The notes under the pieces: generated by a model
The model's database searches: none
The model's input: the letters and a program-made list of their open reading frames with translations, nothing else
Told to the model about the DNA's origin: nothing
Part shown: in pieces, positions 47,931 through 59,499 of the stretch
Position numbering within the stretch: position 1 is the first letter of the stretch
How the letters are laid out: every line of letters starts with the position of its first letter
Translations under genes and position numbers: made by a program
NCBI GenBank assembly: GCA_022495005.1
Contig: JAGYXB010000135.1
Location: forward strand, 3,286,001 to 3,350,000
Direction of reading: 5' to 3'
From: Rhyacophila brunnea
Taxonomy: Eukaryota; Arthropoda; Insecta; Trichoptera; Rhyacophilidae
DNA length: 64,000 bases

Positions 47931-49084
47931 AAATGTAAACGATTTTTTATTTTCATTTTAAATGTCAACATGGAAGTGAGATCATTCATAAAAGTACCGG
48001 GTGGTCAATAAATATTCTCACTAAATAATAAGAGTATAAATTTATCGGTTGAAAGTTTGAGTTTGAAATAATGTGTTTCAATAACTTATTTGATGGCATA
48101 ATAAAGATAGATTTATTTTTATTAACTGTATAATGTTTGTGGTCGGGTTAAATAGATTAAATTTATAATTGTATATATCATGTTTCTTTAATATCTACAT
48201 AAACACATGCTGTCTTTTCTACTTTCTTGTTATATTAGTTGTTATTTGTAATTAAGACGTTTTTAAAATTTTGTATTTATTATGTATTATTGCCGTAATA
48301 CTCTTTTTCTAAACGTCGTAGAATATTCAAAACAATTAACTAATAAAAAAATTATTTAATTTATATTGTGACAATATACTATACAAGTTGACTCTTCTGA
48401 TGCAATGATTTCTTTATAATCTACAACATTTTGACCACGCATTTTCAATATATCGATCGAATTATATTTAGTATTTTAAATCATCAATTGACTAAACATT
48501 ATACAACTAATATATTATATGCTATTATACTTAGTCGACAATGGTGCAATAAGGATAGTCATTAGACACGGTTCTTATGTATGACGATGAGATATTTTCA
48601 ATTGGTTAATCATCGGTTTATTTAAAAGAAATCTCTTAGCTCTGATATTTCCTTTCCAATTTTGTTGAATTTATATTGAGTTGTAATTTCTCTAAAATAT
48701 ACAAATCAATTGCACACTACAATATAAAGTTTGCCGAATATATTATTTTATTGTATAATTGTAAAAAATAATAAAAATAAAGGCATCGACAAAAAATAAT
48801 TTCAATAGGTGCTATAAACACGGACTTAAAACTTCAAAAGACGACGCTTACAATGCTAATTTTTTATGGTATTAATATATTTTATATGATCATGAAAAGT
48901 TGATTTCTGAAACGAGTGGCATAATAATGACATATGCATATTTATTATAAAGTCTACAGATTGTTCACACTAGCGTCTAAAGACTTTGACTTTTACAACC
49001 AAGATCTTAAGAAAAAATACGCTTAACCGTCTGAAATGATTCTAATACACACCATCGTATATGTTTATATTACTACAACCCTTG
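47931..49084. other. AT-rich DNA, possible mariner-like end
   Basis: CCGGGTGGTCAATAAATATT at about 47998 resembles the mariner-like end at 18719, without a transposase nearby. Otherwise featureless. Confidence 0.4.
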
Positions 49085-49250
49085 GCGGGTCTTGGCCTTT
49101 TTCAAATGCCACCGTTCCAAGTCTCCGGTGGCGCTATTTCGGTCGTTCAGTTCTTCTCTTGCCCTCAGAGGGTGCGTACATTGCTCACCTTGCTGGTAAC
49201 TCCTCCGGCATTCTATCCACATGTTCGATCCACTGCAGTATCTACATTTA
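49085..49250 (-). pseudogene. Non-LTR retrotransposon C-terminal fragment
   Basis: The minus strand reads WIEHVDRMPEELPARW, then SEGKRRTERPK. This follows the WxGHVxRMP...GRRxRGRP pattern downstream of reverse transcriptase in insect RTE-like elements. Stops interrupt it shortly after. It is inactive. Confidence 0.65.
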
Positions 49251-49993
49251 CAAATGCCACGTGATCTTTTCGCCCCCCATAAAGTATGTACAGCTTCTCA
49301 TTATATCTCGACCTCAAAATACCATTTCTTAAGAAACCCAGAAGATTATTCTCAAAACTTGTCTCTCAAAGATATACATATTTAACATACACTGTTTTCT
49401 GAGTACCCAGAATTCCGATCTATAAGCGTCAATTTGTTTTGGTGTTCTTTGAGAGAGCCACGTTTTTCAGAAACCTTGAATTGGTTAAAAAAAGGATAAT
49501 AAATGTTATATAAATGTACAAAAAAAATAACGCGCATGTCTTGATAATATGCGTATTTATTCTAGTGAAAATTACAGACGCACTGTAATATTTCTCCCCT
49601 TAGTACCACAGGCGCGCAAAGAAGCCTACCTCGTGCCGGCTCGTGAGTCCGACAAACCCCCTCTGCCCATCTAAATATATCTTCAGCGGAAATTTGCACA
49701 GCCCACTCCGCCCCTGCATTTCAAATACACTTAAATGTCTTTTGAGGTAGGTACAGCTGCAAATGAGAGGAACATAAAAAAATATCAAATTTAATGTACA
49801 CCCAACCAAAGTTTGATAGAATACAATTGTGTGAACAATACTAGCTTCGTGACACCATCTTACATGAGTTATGGCTAAATCATGGTATATGCATGGTATA
49901 TAATGGAGATTGAGAAGCTGGCATTAAAAACTAAATACATGATAATATCCTTCAATTGACAGGGAAACAATTCTCAAAATTATTAATCTCTGC
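49251..49993. other. No gene recognised
   Basis: The 69-codon minus frame at 49600-49809 is unrecognised. A GC-richer patch at 49610-49720 may be another retroelement scrap. Confidence 0.4.
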
Positions 49994-50104
49994 AGAGCTT
50001 ATCACTACAATCTTGCACCATACTTAACCCGCTTGGGTAAAACGAATGATCCTAAATATCAATGCGGAAGCGACAATGAAGATATAAATCACGTTATTTA
50101 TGAT
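49994..50104 (+). pseudogene. Non-LTR retrotransposon C-terminal fragment (QCG...NH motif)
   Basis: The frame reads RAYHYNLAPYLTRLGKTNDP, then YQCGSDNEDINHVIY. The QCG...E-D-x-NH pattern is typical of the end of jockey/R1-like polyproteins. It precedes, in another frame, a piece from an earlier part of such a protein (50275). The two must therefore come from different insertions or a rearranged one. Confidence 0.65.
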
Positions 50105-50274
50105 GGTCACAGACGAAGGTCAAAATTATCAATTAACACTTCATCTTGATATTTTTATAGGTCAGCCAAACATCAAAGCGTTTTTGTGTATCTAACTGTT
50201 TCTGAGAGAATAAAACCTGCAAATATACATTATAATACCACATGGTTGAAGCTAACATATAATATAAGAGTGGA

Positions 50275-50937
50275 TCTGTCGTTTGGGACCCGCATCAGTT
50301 AAAGTACGGCCTTATGGTGGAGAAAGTTCAAAAGAAATTTTTAAGACACCTTTACTTTCGGCTGTATTGATATTATCCGTGGCTCTATCCGACTGATTTT
50401 CTCTTAGGGATGCTTACATACTGTAGCTTAAAATTTAGAAGGGATCTTTATTTAGCTACATATTTTTTCAGACTTATACGCGGCTTAAATGTGAACTCTG
50501 CCATTCTTAGTGGTGTTGGCTTGTGTGTCTCTGATAATTACCTTAGGAATCGAGGGCATCCGTTGTTTGTTCTCCCACGGTGCAGAACTAACCTGCCATT
50601 AGTAATGCCAATTGGGAGGGCAGTAACCATGTTAATGAAATCGCTTCGGATATTGATATATTCCACTTACGTGAGGTGAATTTAGGTGGACGTTGTTTTT
50701 TAAATTCTTAAAATAGGGTCTGCTTAACTCATCCGGTGTACTTCCTTGTACCTATATACTTAATAATTTTTGTATTTACACATTTATACTGTAGAATAAC
50801 TTAATACTGATCTATCTTTTGTGTTATGTACATAAAACTATTTTAAATTTGTTTCTAAATGTCATGTTGTGAACGTCTTAAACTTATAATTTGTAATGTC
50901 CACAATATGTAAAATAAATAAATTGAAATTGAAAATT
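50275..50937 (+). pseudogene. Jockey/CR1-like retrotransposon 3' end with tail
   Basis: One frame reads SVVWDPHQLKYGLMVEKVQK, a stop, then YPTDFLLGMLTYCSLKFRRD, LYLATYFFRLIRGLNVNS, RNRGHPLFVLPRCRTNLP and a stop at 50677-50679. This is the conserved post-reverse-transcriptase region of jockey/CR1-type insect elements (SVxW...P, L..RR, R.R...F..P...TN). About 255 bp of 3' sequence follows, ending AATAAATAAATTGAAATTGA, a typical simple-repeat tail. It is 5'-truncated with one internal stop and is inactive. Confidence 0.88.
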
Positions 50938-50939
50938 AT

Positions 50940-51025
50940 GTATAATGGGACTCGAGCTCGTACCCACTGGATTCGGTGGAGTGTGCTTTACCAATTAACC
51001 CATATTGTGCGTCCTATTTAAAACA
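50940..51025 (-). repeat. tRNA-like head of the twin-repeat family
   Basis: On the minus strand the A-box region is GTTAATTGGTAAAGCACACT and the B-box region GAGCTCGAGTCCC. It is preceded by AATAGGACGCACAATAT, matching the start of the head at 47525 (ATAGGACAGAAGTGATTAAA). It lies right after the jockey tail. Centre sequence beyond 51015 is not recognisable. Confidence 0.55.
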
Positions 51026-51919
51026 GCTTTTGCATTAATAATCAGCTGCTTTTGTGTTTGGAATTAATACATCAATAATTACCATTTTTTATATTACTTA
51101 CTCGAGTGCAGTTAAAACGATTTTACACAAATTCTACAGGATTTCTCCGATAAATAATAATGCCGAAATGTAGTATTGTTGGCTGCTTATGACGTACATA
51201 TTCTCTTTATATATACCCTTCAAATTGGAAAATAAATGTTATAGCAGTGGTGTGAAGTTTTCTGTAATGCGAAATCACTTGTAAGTAACTTAATCGGTGG
51301 AATCCTTTTTTTCTTCGTGCATTTTATACATTTACTATAGAACAAGAATATTTACTATATTACCTATAGAAGAAGATTTTTTCAACATCTTTGGTATTTA
51401 TTATCTTTATCGGCATTTACAATTTAATATCATTTACACAATCTTGAAATGTAGATACAGTTATATAATATGTAGGGTCACCAAAACATATTTGTACGTA
51501 CATATTCCGGGATCGCATGCGGTCAGCCAAAGGTAACGCCGGGACTCGCATCCCAGTTCTGGCTCTTTCATAATATTTTCTCTCTCCAGTCCGGGTTTCC
51601 CCGAAAGTTTTGGGTCAGGTCCCGAGCGGGATTCAAAGGCATTCCCTGATATTATTTCGGAGGGGGTCGAGGCTGAGCCCTCCGGCGTGATAAGCGATCG
51701 CAAGATATTAAAATTGTTTATTATTATATTGGTGTTTTGTTATTAGTTGGAAAACGGTTAAATATGTAAAATGGTTCTTTTAATTACAATGACATAGGTA
51801 ATTTTCATAAGTTAATCAAACTTTTTAGATGAATAGATTTTTGGTCTCCCGTACATAGGTATTTTTAATTTTATAAATATGCGAAAGCCACTTCTCCCCC
51901 TCCGGTTCAAAAATAATAA
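51026..51919. other. No gene recognised
   Basis: A GC-rich patch at 51530-51695 (GACTCGCATCCCAGTTC, GGAGGGGGTCGAGGC) may be a repeat fragment, but I cannot place it. Confidence 0.4.
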
Positions 51920-52300
51920 TACGAAAATAAACATTGTTTACATAAACAAACATAATTCGGAAACACGTAAAAAACACATATTTTAAAATATCTTGAAAAA
52001 ATAATATATAGGTGTCGGACGGGATCCAAACTCGTACGCATCGGATTCCGGTCAATGAGCTCAAACCACAATGGCCGGTCGCCAATATTAACTGCATTTA
52101 ATAAACAAGGCGTATAGCTTGGCATTAGTAAATTTCGTTGTATGGTGTAGATGGCTAAATTGATAAACCAAATTAGCACATAATGCGGGTTCAGATCCCG
52201 TCCGGCACCTATATATTTTTTCAAGATTTTTTTTTAATTATGTGCTTCTAATAGGTTTCAGAAAATTAATATTTACTCAAAGAACTTGTAAGAAATAATT
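51920..52300 (-). repeat. Divergent twin tRNA-like repeat, best-preserved copy D
   Basis: Both heads are well preserved and point outward. The minus head, reading down from about 52080, has GTGGTTTGAGCTC and the weaker B-box-like GAGTTTGGATCCCG, then GACACCTATATATTATTTTT. The plus head from about 52145 has GATGGCTAAATTGATAAACC and B box GGGTTCAGATCCCG, then GGCACCTATATATTTTTTCA. Between them, about 52080-52145 matches the shared centre in inverted orientation (GCCAATATTAACTGCATTTA). The first parts of the two tails are nearly identical, so the element is an imperfect inverted repeat of about 380-420 bp. Confidence 0.75.
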
Positions 52301-54526
52301 TAAATAAGTAAGTAAGTACTTGGATTTTAGAAAATATATAAGTACTTGCTTGTCGATTTATTATTATATCCATATATACGTAATCAAAATACAACACCAC
52401 AAACAAGCAACGGTTTTTAAAAAGAATGAAATCATTGGTCTGCAATCGAAACCAATATTCTGCTATTGAGCTTTTAAAACTTCCGATGTGATAATTTTTG
52501 TCAAAACGATTTTTTATATCTTCTGTTTGTTTATATTACATTGAATATTTTATATAAACCCTCAATATTTTATATACCACTATAATTTAAACATAATAAA
52601 CTATAGAAAACTCAGATGTAGGTAATGTGTCTCATTTTAATAAAACCGTAATATCTTTGCAGTGACATTACAACCATTTATTCATAATAATATGACATTT
52701 AGATAAATTAAAACATCCGCACTTAAGGGGGGACTCGTCGTAGGTCAAAATTGAGTTTTTATTGTATTTTCAAACCATGATCCTGGACACTCCTTAAACG
52801 TTGTAGATAATCTATTTATATAATTTGGAAGCCTTATTATCCCTCATATTTATGTTAAACATTTGATGACTGCATAAAGTATATTTGTTACATAAAATAG
52901 TATTCTTTTAAACCTCTCGCTCTAATGTTTTAGAATATAGTCATATTTCAGTACATACATGTGCAGTGGTGTTAAGATTTTTTACATTTATTAAATTTTA
53001 AACGCATTTATAAAACCATTAGTATAATTTATGTTGACATTATTATAGTGAAATATTTACGATAAAGAAATTATATTGATAATCTCTGTGATCCCAAATT
53101 TGACAAGAATTAGGCATTTTATTATTCAAAAAATGGGCAAGATTAACACATTTGAAAATAATTCTAAAGATAATCATTATAAGCTATGTCTTTGTCCATT
53201 CAAGTGTGATAAACATCCTACGAATAATGATTGCTTTATAATAATTATTGACCTAAGAATAAGGTAGTATTTTTTTGAAATACGCCATTTCTTTTGGCAT
53301 TCCCCAGTGGTTAAACTACAACATACGGCCGTAGCCATAAATTGACAAACTATAATTAAAGTAGGGAGTAAAATTATGTTAACGCGCGTGTTTATATTGT
53401 GTTGACCTACGACGAGCATGTGGGCCGTTAACGAAATGAAAAAAACTCTTAAAGTTTGTGCTTATTTATAAGTATGTCTTTCCTGAAAATTTAAATTTTG
53501 TCACAACGATGAACAACTCAACGACGATTTGTATAAATATAACTTTTATTTCACAGATTACGACTTTTTCTACTGCGCACGAATTACATAGACTAAATTT
53601 TATTATTTCTACCATTATTTCCGACTGGTTTTACATGAAGCCTATTGCATCGTTTTATCTAGCTCTGCGTCGTTCTAACTACGTCATATTTTCTGTCAAA
53701 ACTATCAAGCTTCACGCTTATGTGGTAAGTTCATAGCAGCACATTTAGAAATAATATAATAATATGAAAGAGTCAATACTTTCTAAAGATAAATTATATT
53801 TGAAATAAATTAAATTTATCTGCCGTCATAAAATAAATAGCGCCAACTCAGATGTTTGTCAAAATTGGGAAGATATTCAAATTCGAATCAATTTATTTAT
53901 ATATGGTGAACTTTAAAAAATAGAAAATCAAGACATTTACAATATGGGACGAAAAAACAAATAAATATTATTGAACAGTACTGAAAAAAAACAATAAATA
54001 CAAGTAGTATTATATAAACAGTAATAACACATGTACATGGAAGCACATAAACTAGAATTTATAAAACAACGTCTAACTATTATACTCATCATCATGTACG
54101 TGTTTTTTGTTTTATGTAATTTTAATACTATTTACTAAGCATATTAGGCACATTTTTGCAAATTCAAAAAAACTATTTGTATAAATAATTCAGACGAGCA
54201 GTTGAAATTGGTTCGGTTATATACCCTAGATTGGGTTCATTTTATTAAAATTATTAATAAGTATTTCATATTATATCACATTATTAATTTCGTTTTAAAA
54301 ATATGATATTTTTTATATATAATACGTTAATTTTATTTTGCTATAATGAATTTAAGGCGAATTAATTTTGAGGGACAGAATTAATATATAACAAGGTTTA
54401 ATATAAACTCTAACGGGACCCATTAAAATAAAACGTGAAAATATGCAAATTTAGACTAAACACGTTTTGAAATGTCACTTTTCAATATTATATTCATGCT
54501 TACTACCAAAACATATACAAAATCGA
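52301..54526. other. AT-rich DNA, no gene
   Basis: The frames at 53076-53267 and 53458-53736 are AT-driven and unrecognised. Confidence 0.5.
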
Positions 54527-54551
54527 ATATATATATATATATATATATATT
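54527..54551. repeat. (AT)12 microsatellite
   Basis: An uninterrupted AT dinucleotide run of about 12 units. Confidence 0.95.
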
Positions 54552-54609
54552 ACATATATGTACCATAAATAAACTTATCAGTAACTTCCATCTTCCGCAA
54601 CTATCAAAA

Positions 54610-54745
54610 TGCGGGTTGCCGATCCCTTAATTTGTCTCCCAAGCGTCCAGTGTCAGTGGAAAAGTCTTAGCATTGGTATCGGGTGGCGCCCTTAGAGGCA
54701 GCCCCCACCCCCTTTTACCAACCTACACCGCCGTACGCCACTGTG
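54610..54745. mobile_element. GC-rich hAT-like end
   Basis: The right edge is CCGCCGTACGCCACTG (ending at about 54743). Read inward it is CAGTGGCGTACGGCGG, a common hAT-type terminus. The body is GC-rich (GGGTGGCGCCCTTAGAGGC). I find no matching left end or duplication. Confidence 0.45.
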
Positions 54746-55039
54746 TGCTTATATGAAGATTTTTTGTAGGAAAACTTCAGAAGGGATTCAGCTACGATAT
54801 TTTTGTACAGGAATACGAGAGAGTCTTCTAACTACATTAATTGAAACTATCTAGAAAATCTTACATTACGAAGTAATTTCAAATCAATATTTATTTATAT
54901 ATATTATACTGTAACATCCAGCCCGATTTTTTTTTATCAAACGACTTTTGCGATAATACAGAGGTTACTAGTAATTTTCACCTTATCAGTCGTCTGTGTA
55001 TATAATGGACGTAAATATGTATTCTTAAAACATATGTCA

Positions 55040-55230
55040 GGATAGCATTGTGAACAGATGACACGTTTTATCCAGAATTTCACCGAGCGATAATTTTTAC
55101 GTATTTTAACCGTTCCGCCATCTACCGTTTATTTGAGATACAAGATTATTAATTTATAGACAGTAATGTTACAATTAGATTGAATTAGACCATTTAATAT
55201 TGATTAATATTAAATGTCTGATAATAATGA
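55040..55230 (+). repeat. Unclassified dispersed repeat, copy 2
   Basis: Matches 29210-29386 (ATTTCACCGAGCGATAATTT and GAATTAGACCATTT then GTCTGATAA) in the same orientation. The family is unknown. Confidence 0.55.
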
Positions 55231-55381
55231 TAAGTATATTAAGGTGTACTCAGGAGTATTCTTCCTCGTTCTTATATAAGATATCAACAATTAAGTAATC
55301 TACGCGCTGTAGGATTAATATTGTGTGTTGAATACTTTTCCGCGTATTACGTAATTTATTTTTCTTTTTATACCATATTCG

Positions 55382-55515
55382 TTACCGGACTTCTGCGATG
55401 AGTTCGGACATTTTCGCTTTGTCCTTCGCTGCTCTACATAGAGATGGAGTGCTGACCTCAAACGAATTTCTGAGGTTCTTGAACCAGGACGTTCTTCTTC
55501 TACCGAAATTTCGTA
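55382..55515 (-). pseudogene. RTE-type retrotransposon C-terminal fragment
   Basis: The minus strand reads GRRRTSWFKNLRNSFEVSTP, then SLCRAAKDKAKMSELIAEVR and a stop. This is the characteristic GRRR-x-SWLKNLR...LFRAA...M.ANLR ending of an RTE-type polyprotein. Only the last roughly 45 codons are present. It is a second RTE lineage, different from the family at 6919. Confidence 0.8.
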
Positions 55516-56639
55516 ATTTAATATTATATTATAATTAGAAATGGATTGCCTCTTTTATAATTGTAAATACTTCGAGTTTGTAGTCAATTAAATGAGTTAC
55601 ATTTGTGGATTATTCTTATTATCCATTTCATTTCAATAACCCAGCAAGAAATACAATTTCCCCATTATTATACTTTTTATTGACTTACCTGTTTTACAAT
55701 CAATCCTAAGATTTGTAACAAATAGTGTTAGGCTGCATAGACTTACCTGAAAATAGAAAAGAAAAAAATATTGTTATTTATAAAATACAGAAATGACCTT
55801 AAATTTAAAATAAAATATAGTGCTTATATTTTCACACCATTTTTAAACTAAATAATAATGTCAAAGAAGTGTATATTATTAGTTGCTTATCTACTCATTG
55901 TGGTGGATTGTCTTTTTATACGCCCTGAAAATTGTCAAATATGTATCATAGTAGTGTGAAGTTATTTGCAAATGAATATACAATGTGAAATCATTTGTAG
56001 TTAATTGAACCAGTGGACTAGTAGTCCTTTTTTGCTTCAATTACATACATTTAGGCTCTATCTCTATAGAAGAAAGTTTTTTCGCGTCACAAATTTCTCA
56101 CACAATCGACGTTTGCCTTAGCTTCTTTTCTTATCAGGTGATGAGGCAAATAATGCAAGTCCGTATGGCTTACAAACTATTTTTTGCTTAAAAATAAAAT
56201 AATTGTTTATTATTTTTAATGGACGATTTATAAAAATAATAAGATTTACTGAATCGAAGTTTAGTAATCGAGGTGAGAAAAATAAAGACGATTTATTAAT
56301 ATAGGAGATGGTCAAGTATACATATCCTCTTTATCAAGATTATCGATTATGCGGTTGGCACTATGATGATCAGTTTAGGAAAATGTGGCATTTAAAACAA
56401 AATATATTCAGGTTATTTGGGAAATAAAAAGTGTGTATTATAATTTTTTCGTACATCCGAATTTATTTTTAACTGGAAAATTAAGGTTAATAAGGTAATA
56501 ATTCATTCCTATAAATACGCACAGAAACCAATTGCATATAGCCGTATATTGAGATATACTGTCTTTAGTACCCGTGCTTTGAGGTCGAAACATATTAAGT
56601 TTCCATTTTCAAAAGTTAACGTATGTTAAACTAAATTGC
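55516..56639. other. AT-rich DNA, no gene
   Basis: Nothing recognised. Short frames only. Confidence 0.5.
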
Positions 56640-56900
56640 GACCACACTGTAGAGACGAAGCCAGTGGAGTAGGTAGTCCTTAAAGCCAGCAGTAGTGAGC
56701 GTCGACCTATCCCCTCTGAGAGGGTTGAACGGGGAAGAGGAGGGGTAACCGGAGTTGGCAAAGACCTCTCGATCCCTCATCCACCTCCCTCCCGACCTTT
56801 TCAAAGGCGCATCTTGGCGAGGCTCTGCTAGTTTGGAAAACCTACCGAATGAAACTAGCGAAAACTCAGGAAGAAGCAGCTGAACGACAAATGGGTACTT
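56640..56900. repeat. GC-rich dispersed repeat, copy 1
   Basis: GTAGGTAGTCCTTAAAG (about 56669) and GGGTAACCGGAGTTGGCAAA (about 56744) align with GTAGATAGTCCTTGAGG and GGGTAACTGATGTTTGCAAA at 58500-58700, with similar order and spacing. The 95-codon minus frame has no recognised motif. The family is unknown. Confidence 0.5.
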
Positions 56901-57044
56901 CTTTGAAAATGATGACATAAAACGGTACTGTTTGTATGAATTGCCTAAACGCCCTGAACCACTCTTAAGTAGGTAATTAACAGTATTTATTCACAAGTTA
57001 TAAACTTCGGACGCCTTTGACTAATGTTTGACTATCGACATGAT

Positions 57045-57190
57045 GGACGAGTGGCATAATGTTCGCTTCTGAATGTGGTTCGCGGATTCGAATCATGCGT
57101 CTGACAAATCCACATTAATTTTTTGTTTACAAAGTATGTTAGAATCTCAATCATGGTTCTAATAGGTTGAACAAATAGCTAATACCTGAT
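57045..57190 (+). repeat. tRNA-like head (isolated)
   Basis: GATGGACGAGTGGCATAATG (A-box-like) and GCGGATTCGAATCATGCG (B-box-like), followed by TCTGACAAATCC and a T-rich tail. It probably belongs to the same tRNA-like group, but no centre is visible. Confidence 0.5.
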
Positions 57191-57594
57191 CGTCAAAAAA
57201 TCTAAATCTTTCCTATGAGCCATGAAGAATGGAATGTAGAGACTATTGTACAAAAAGTCATGATAAAAAGATTACTGATAGGGATCCTGCACATTTTAGT
57301 GATAATGACGGAATTCACAGCCAGGGTTATTGAAAAGTTTTTCTCAGGATTCTCTCAGAATACCTATGAAATGATTTCAAGGCATAGCAACGTTGCGTAA
57401 TGTGTGAGAAAAATTATATAGTTCACATTAATTTGATTTTCCGTTCAATAGAGATTTCGACTGTTTTAACCCCAATAACGAATTAACCAATCAATCCCTG
57501 GGGGAGGGGGAAACTTATTCGTTTTACATAACAGTATGGCTATATACTTTTCCTGACAGTAGACATGTTAAACTTAATATATATTTTTTTAGTA

Positions 57595-57940
57595 TTGTGT
57601 TTTTTAAATACAGATATTCTTTAAAATACATAATTTGAAAGCAACTCAGAAAAACATCTACTAGAAAAAAAATACATAAATGACGTCCAGCAAGACACAA
57701 ACCAGTGTTCACTGAATTCGCGCCAAAATCCTCCGCCAACTAAGCTATGTGTGTCCTATCTAAATACGATGAAATTAACTCTAGCAGTTTTTACATTTTT
57801 TCACAAAAAGATTTTTTCTAGTACTTATATATTTCTCTCATGTGGTTTCAAATTATGTATTCAATAAATAATGCTATATTCGCAAATATTGTGAATTATT
57901 CGTCGAATAAAAAAATATGTAGTTTATAAGATATTATTTA
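57595..57940 (+). repeat. Twin tRNA-like repeat, internally deleted copy E
   Basis: A minus tail (AATACATAATTTGAAAGC, about 57625) and a minus head ending TGTGTCCTATCTAAATAC are followed by the start of the shared centre (ACGATGAAATTAACTCTAG). It then jumps straight to a plus tail (GATTTTTTCTAGTACTTATA, TTTCAAATTATGTATTCAAT). The second head and most of the centre are missing. Orientation as in copies A and B. Confidence 0.6.
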
Positions 57941-58069
57941 ATTTAAATGGCACTTGCTTTGAAGATTTTTTTTAAATAAACGAAACATAACTCAGATATC
58001 AAAAACACCCAATAAAAACCTTAGAGGCTTTTCTTCAATATACCGGAAATAAAAAGGGAGGTCAGTATA

Positions 58070-58326
58070 TCGTCTCTGTTCTGGCAGAACACACTAACTG
58101 GAGAATACTAGTTTTGAGTAATTTGACTTTGAAATTGTTAAAAAGTTTGAAATAATGGTCTATCATGTGAGTTTGTTAAGTAATCGTAAAAAGGATGACT
58201 TTAAAATAAAGACTGTCTATTTATTTAGAAGGTTTCCAGACGGTATAGTTTGAAATAAGGAACATTTTGGTACTAACTCAATATGTAATTTTTTCGAATT
58301 AGTGTCTTCTGCCAGAACAGTAACGA
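58070..58326 (-). mobile_element. 257-bp TA-flanked MITE, copy 2 (inverted)
   Basis: Same length and ends as copy 1 at 2864-3120 but in the opposite orientation. Left TCGTCTCTGTTCTGGCAGAA, with a matching inverted right end and TA on both sides (58068-58069 and 58327-58328). Interior similarity runs through the whole element. Confidence 0.9.
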
Positions 58327-58499
58327 TATTATCTACACCGCAGTGTTGTAGAAAGGCAGCATCTCTGAAGATAAAATAGTTTAGGAAGCTGGCAGTACAT
58401 AGTTTACTGTTGACGGTGTTGATGATGTTAGATATTAGGGGCAAGAAAACAAAATACTTTTACTCCGTATATTTATGTATAATATGTGGAAACCTGATC

Positions 58500-58700
58500 A
58501 ATACCAACAATTACCGACTTATAGTTTGCGAGTACCTTCACTTCGGAAACATACTGTTGGGACTGGTCTAATAGTAGATGGTAGATAGTCCTTGAGGCGA
58601 GTGGCGCCCACCCCTACCACCCCACGTGGTCGTCCAAAGGGGAGAGTTGGGTAACTGATGTTTGCAAAGACTGCTCTAAGTACCACAGAGTAAAAACTCA
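58500..58700. repeat. GC-rich dispersed repeat, copy 2
   Basis: Resembles 56640-56900 (AGTCCTTGAGG, GGGTAACTGATGTTTGCAAA). Family unknown and boundaries approximate. Confidence 0.5.
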
Positions 58701-59499
58701 ACTCTTCGAGAATGGTAAAATTATCGCCTAGTCACTTATGTGCTTTTAAAACTAATATTCTAGTAGGCAGTCTCTTGAATTCATTTTGCTAGATTTGTCT
58801 CGGTTATGTGGTAGTTTAGTGATTTAGATGGAATTTAAGCAATTAATTCTGTCAAAGGGTTTACTGTTTTCCAAAACAATTATTACTATTTTACTGTTAT
58901 TTCTTGATTGAAAAACATGGTATTAAAGTAATTAACATCAATTTACTTATAAGATTTTTATTTATTTGAGATCAACTAATGCTACGAGGGACATGCAATA
59001 TCAATTTTAAATTGTTTCAATTGACAAGACGTATATAAAAACAAATATGTTTTATTTCAAAGGTAAACTTACAATTTGAACAAAAAAACTATTACTACTT
59101 AATATACAATATTCATTTTTAATGCATTATTTGTTAAATAATATGGGTATTTTGATATTTTAAGTTCTCTTGAATATTATTTAAGAGTGATTTTTTTTTA
59201 TAATTCATTGTGCTTGTGTATTTATTTTTATTTAATTTCAAATGTCGATTGTTATAGAACATACAAGCATATTTAAATATAAATTATTTCTTTTTATATC
59301 TACATACTCGAGCTTCGATGTTGTGACCATACAAAAATGATGACTGAATGACGTTATAACATCGTCAAGTAACCTCAGTTCAATGTAATCACTGTTTTAC
59401 AAAATGCTAAATTATTACTTATGAAACATGCACGTCTGGCAGTGAGACAATATCATAATAAAAAAAATAATCAATTATCGCACGCATTTATCCACCGGC
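58701..59499. other. AT-rich DNA, no gene
   Basis: No feature recognised. Confidence 0.55.
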
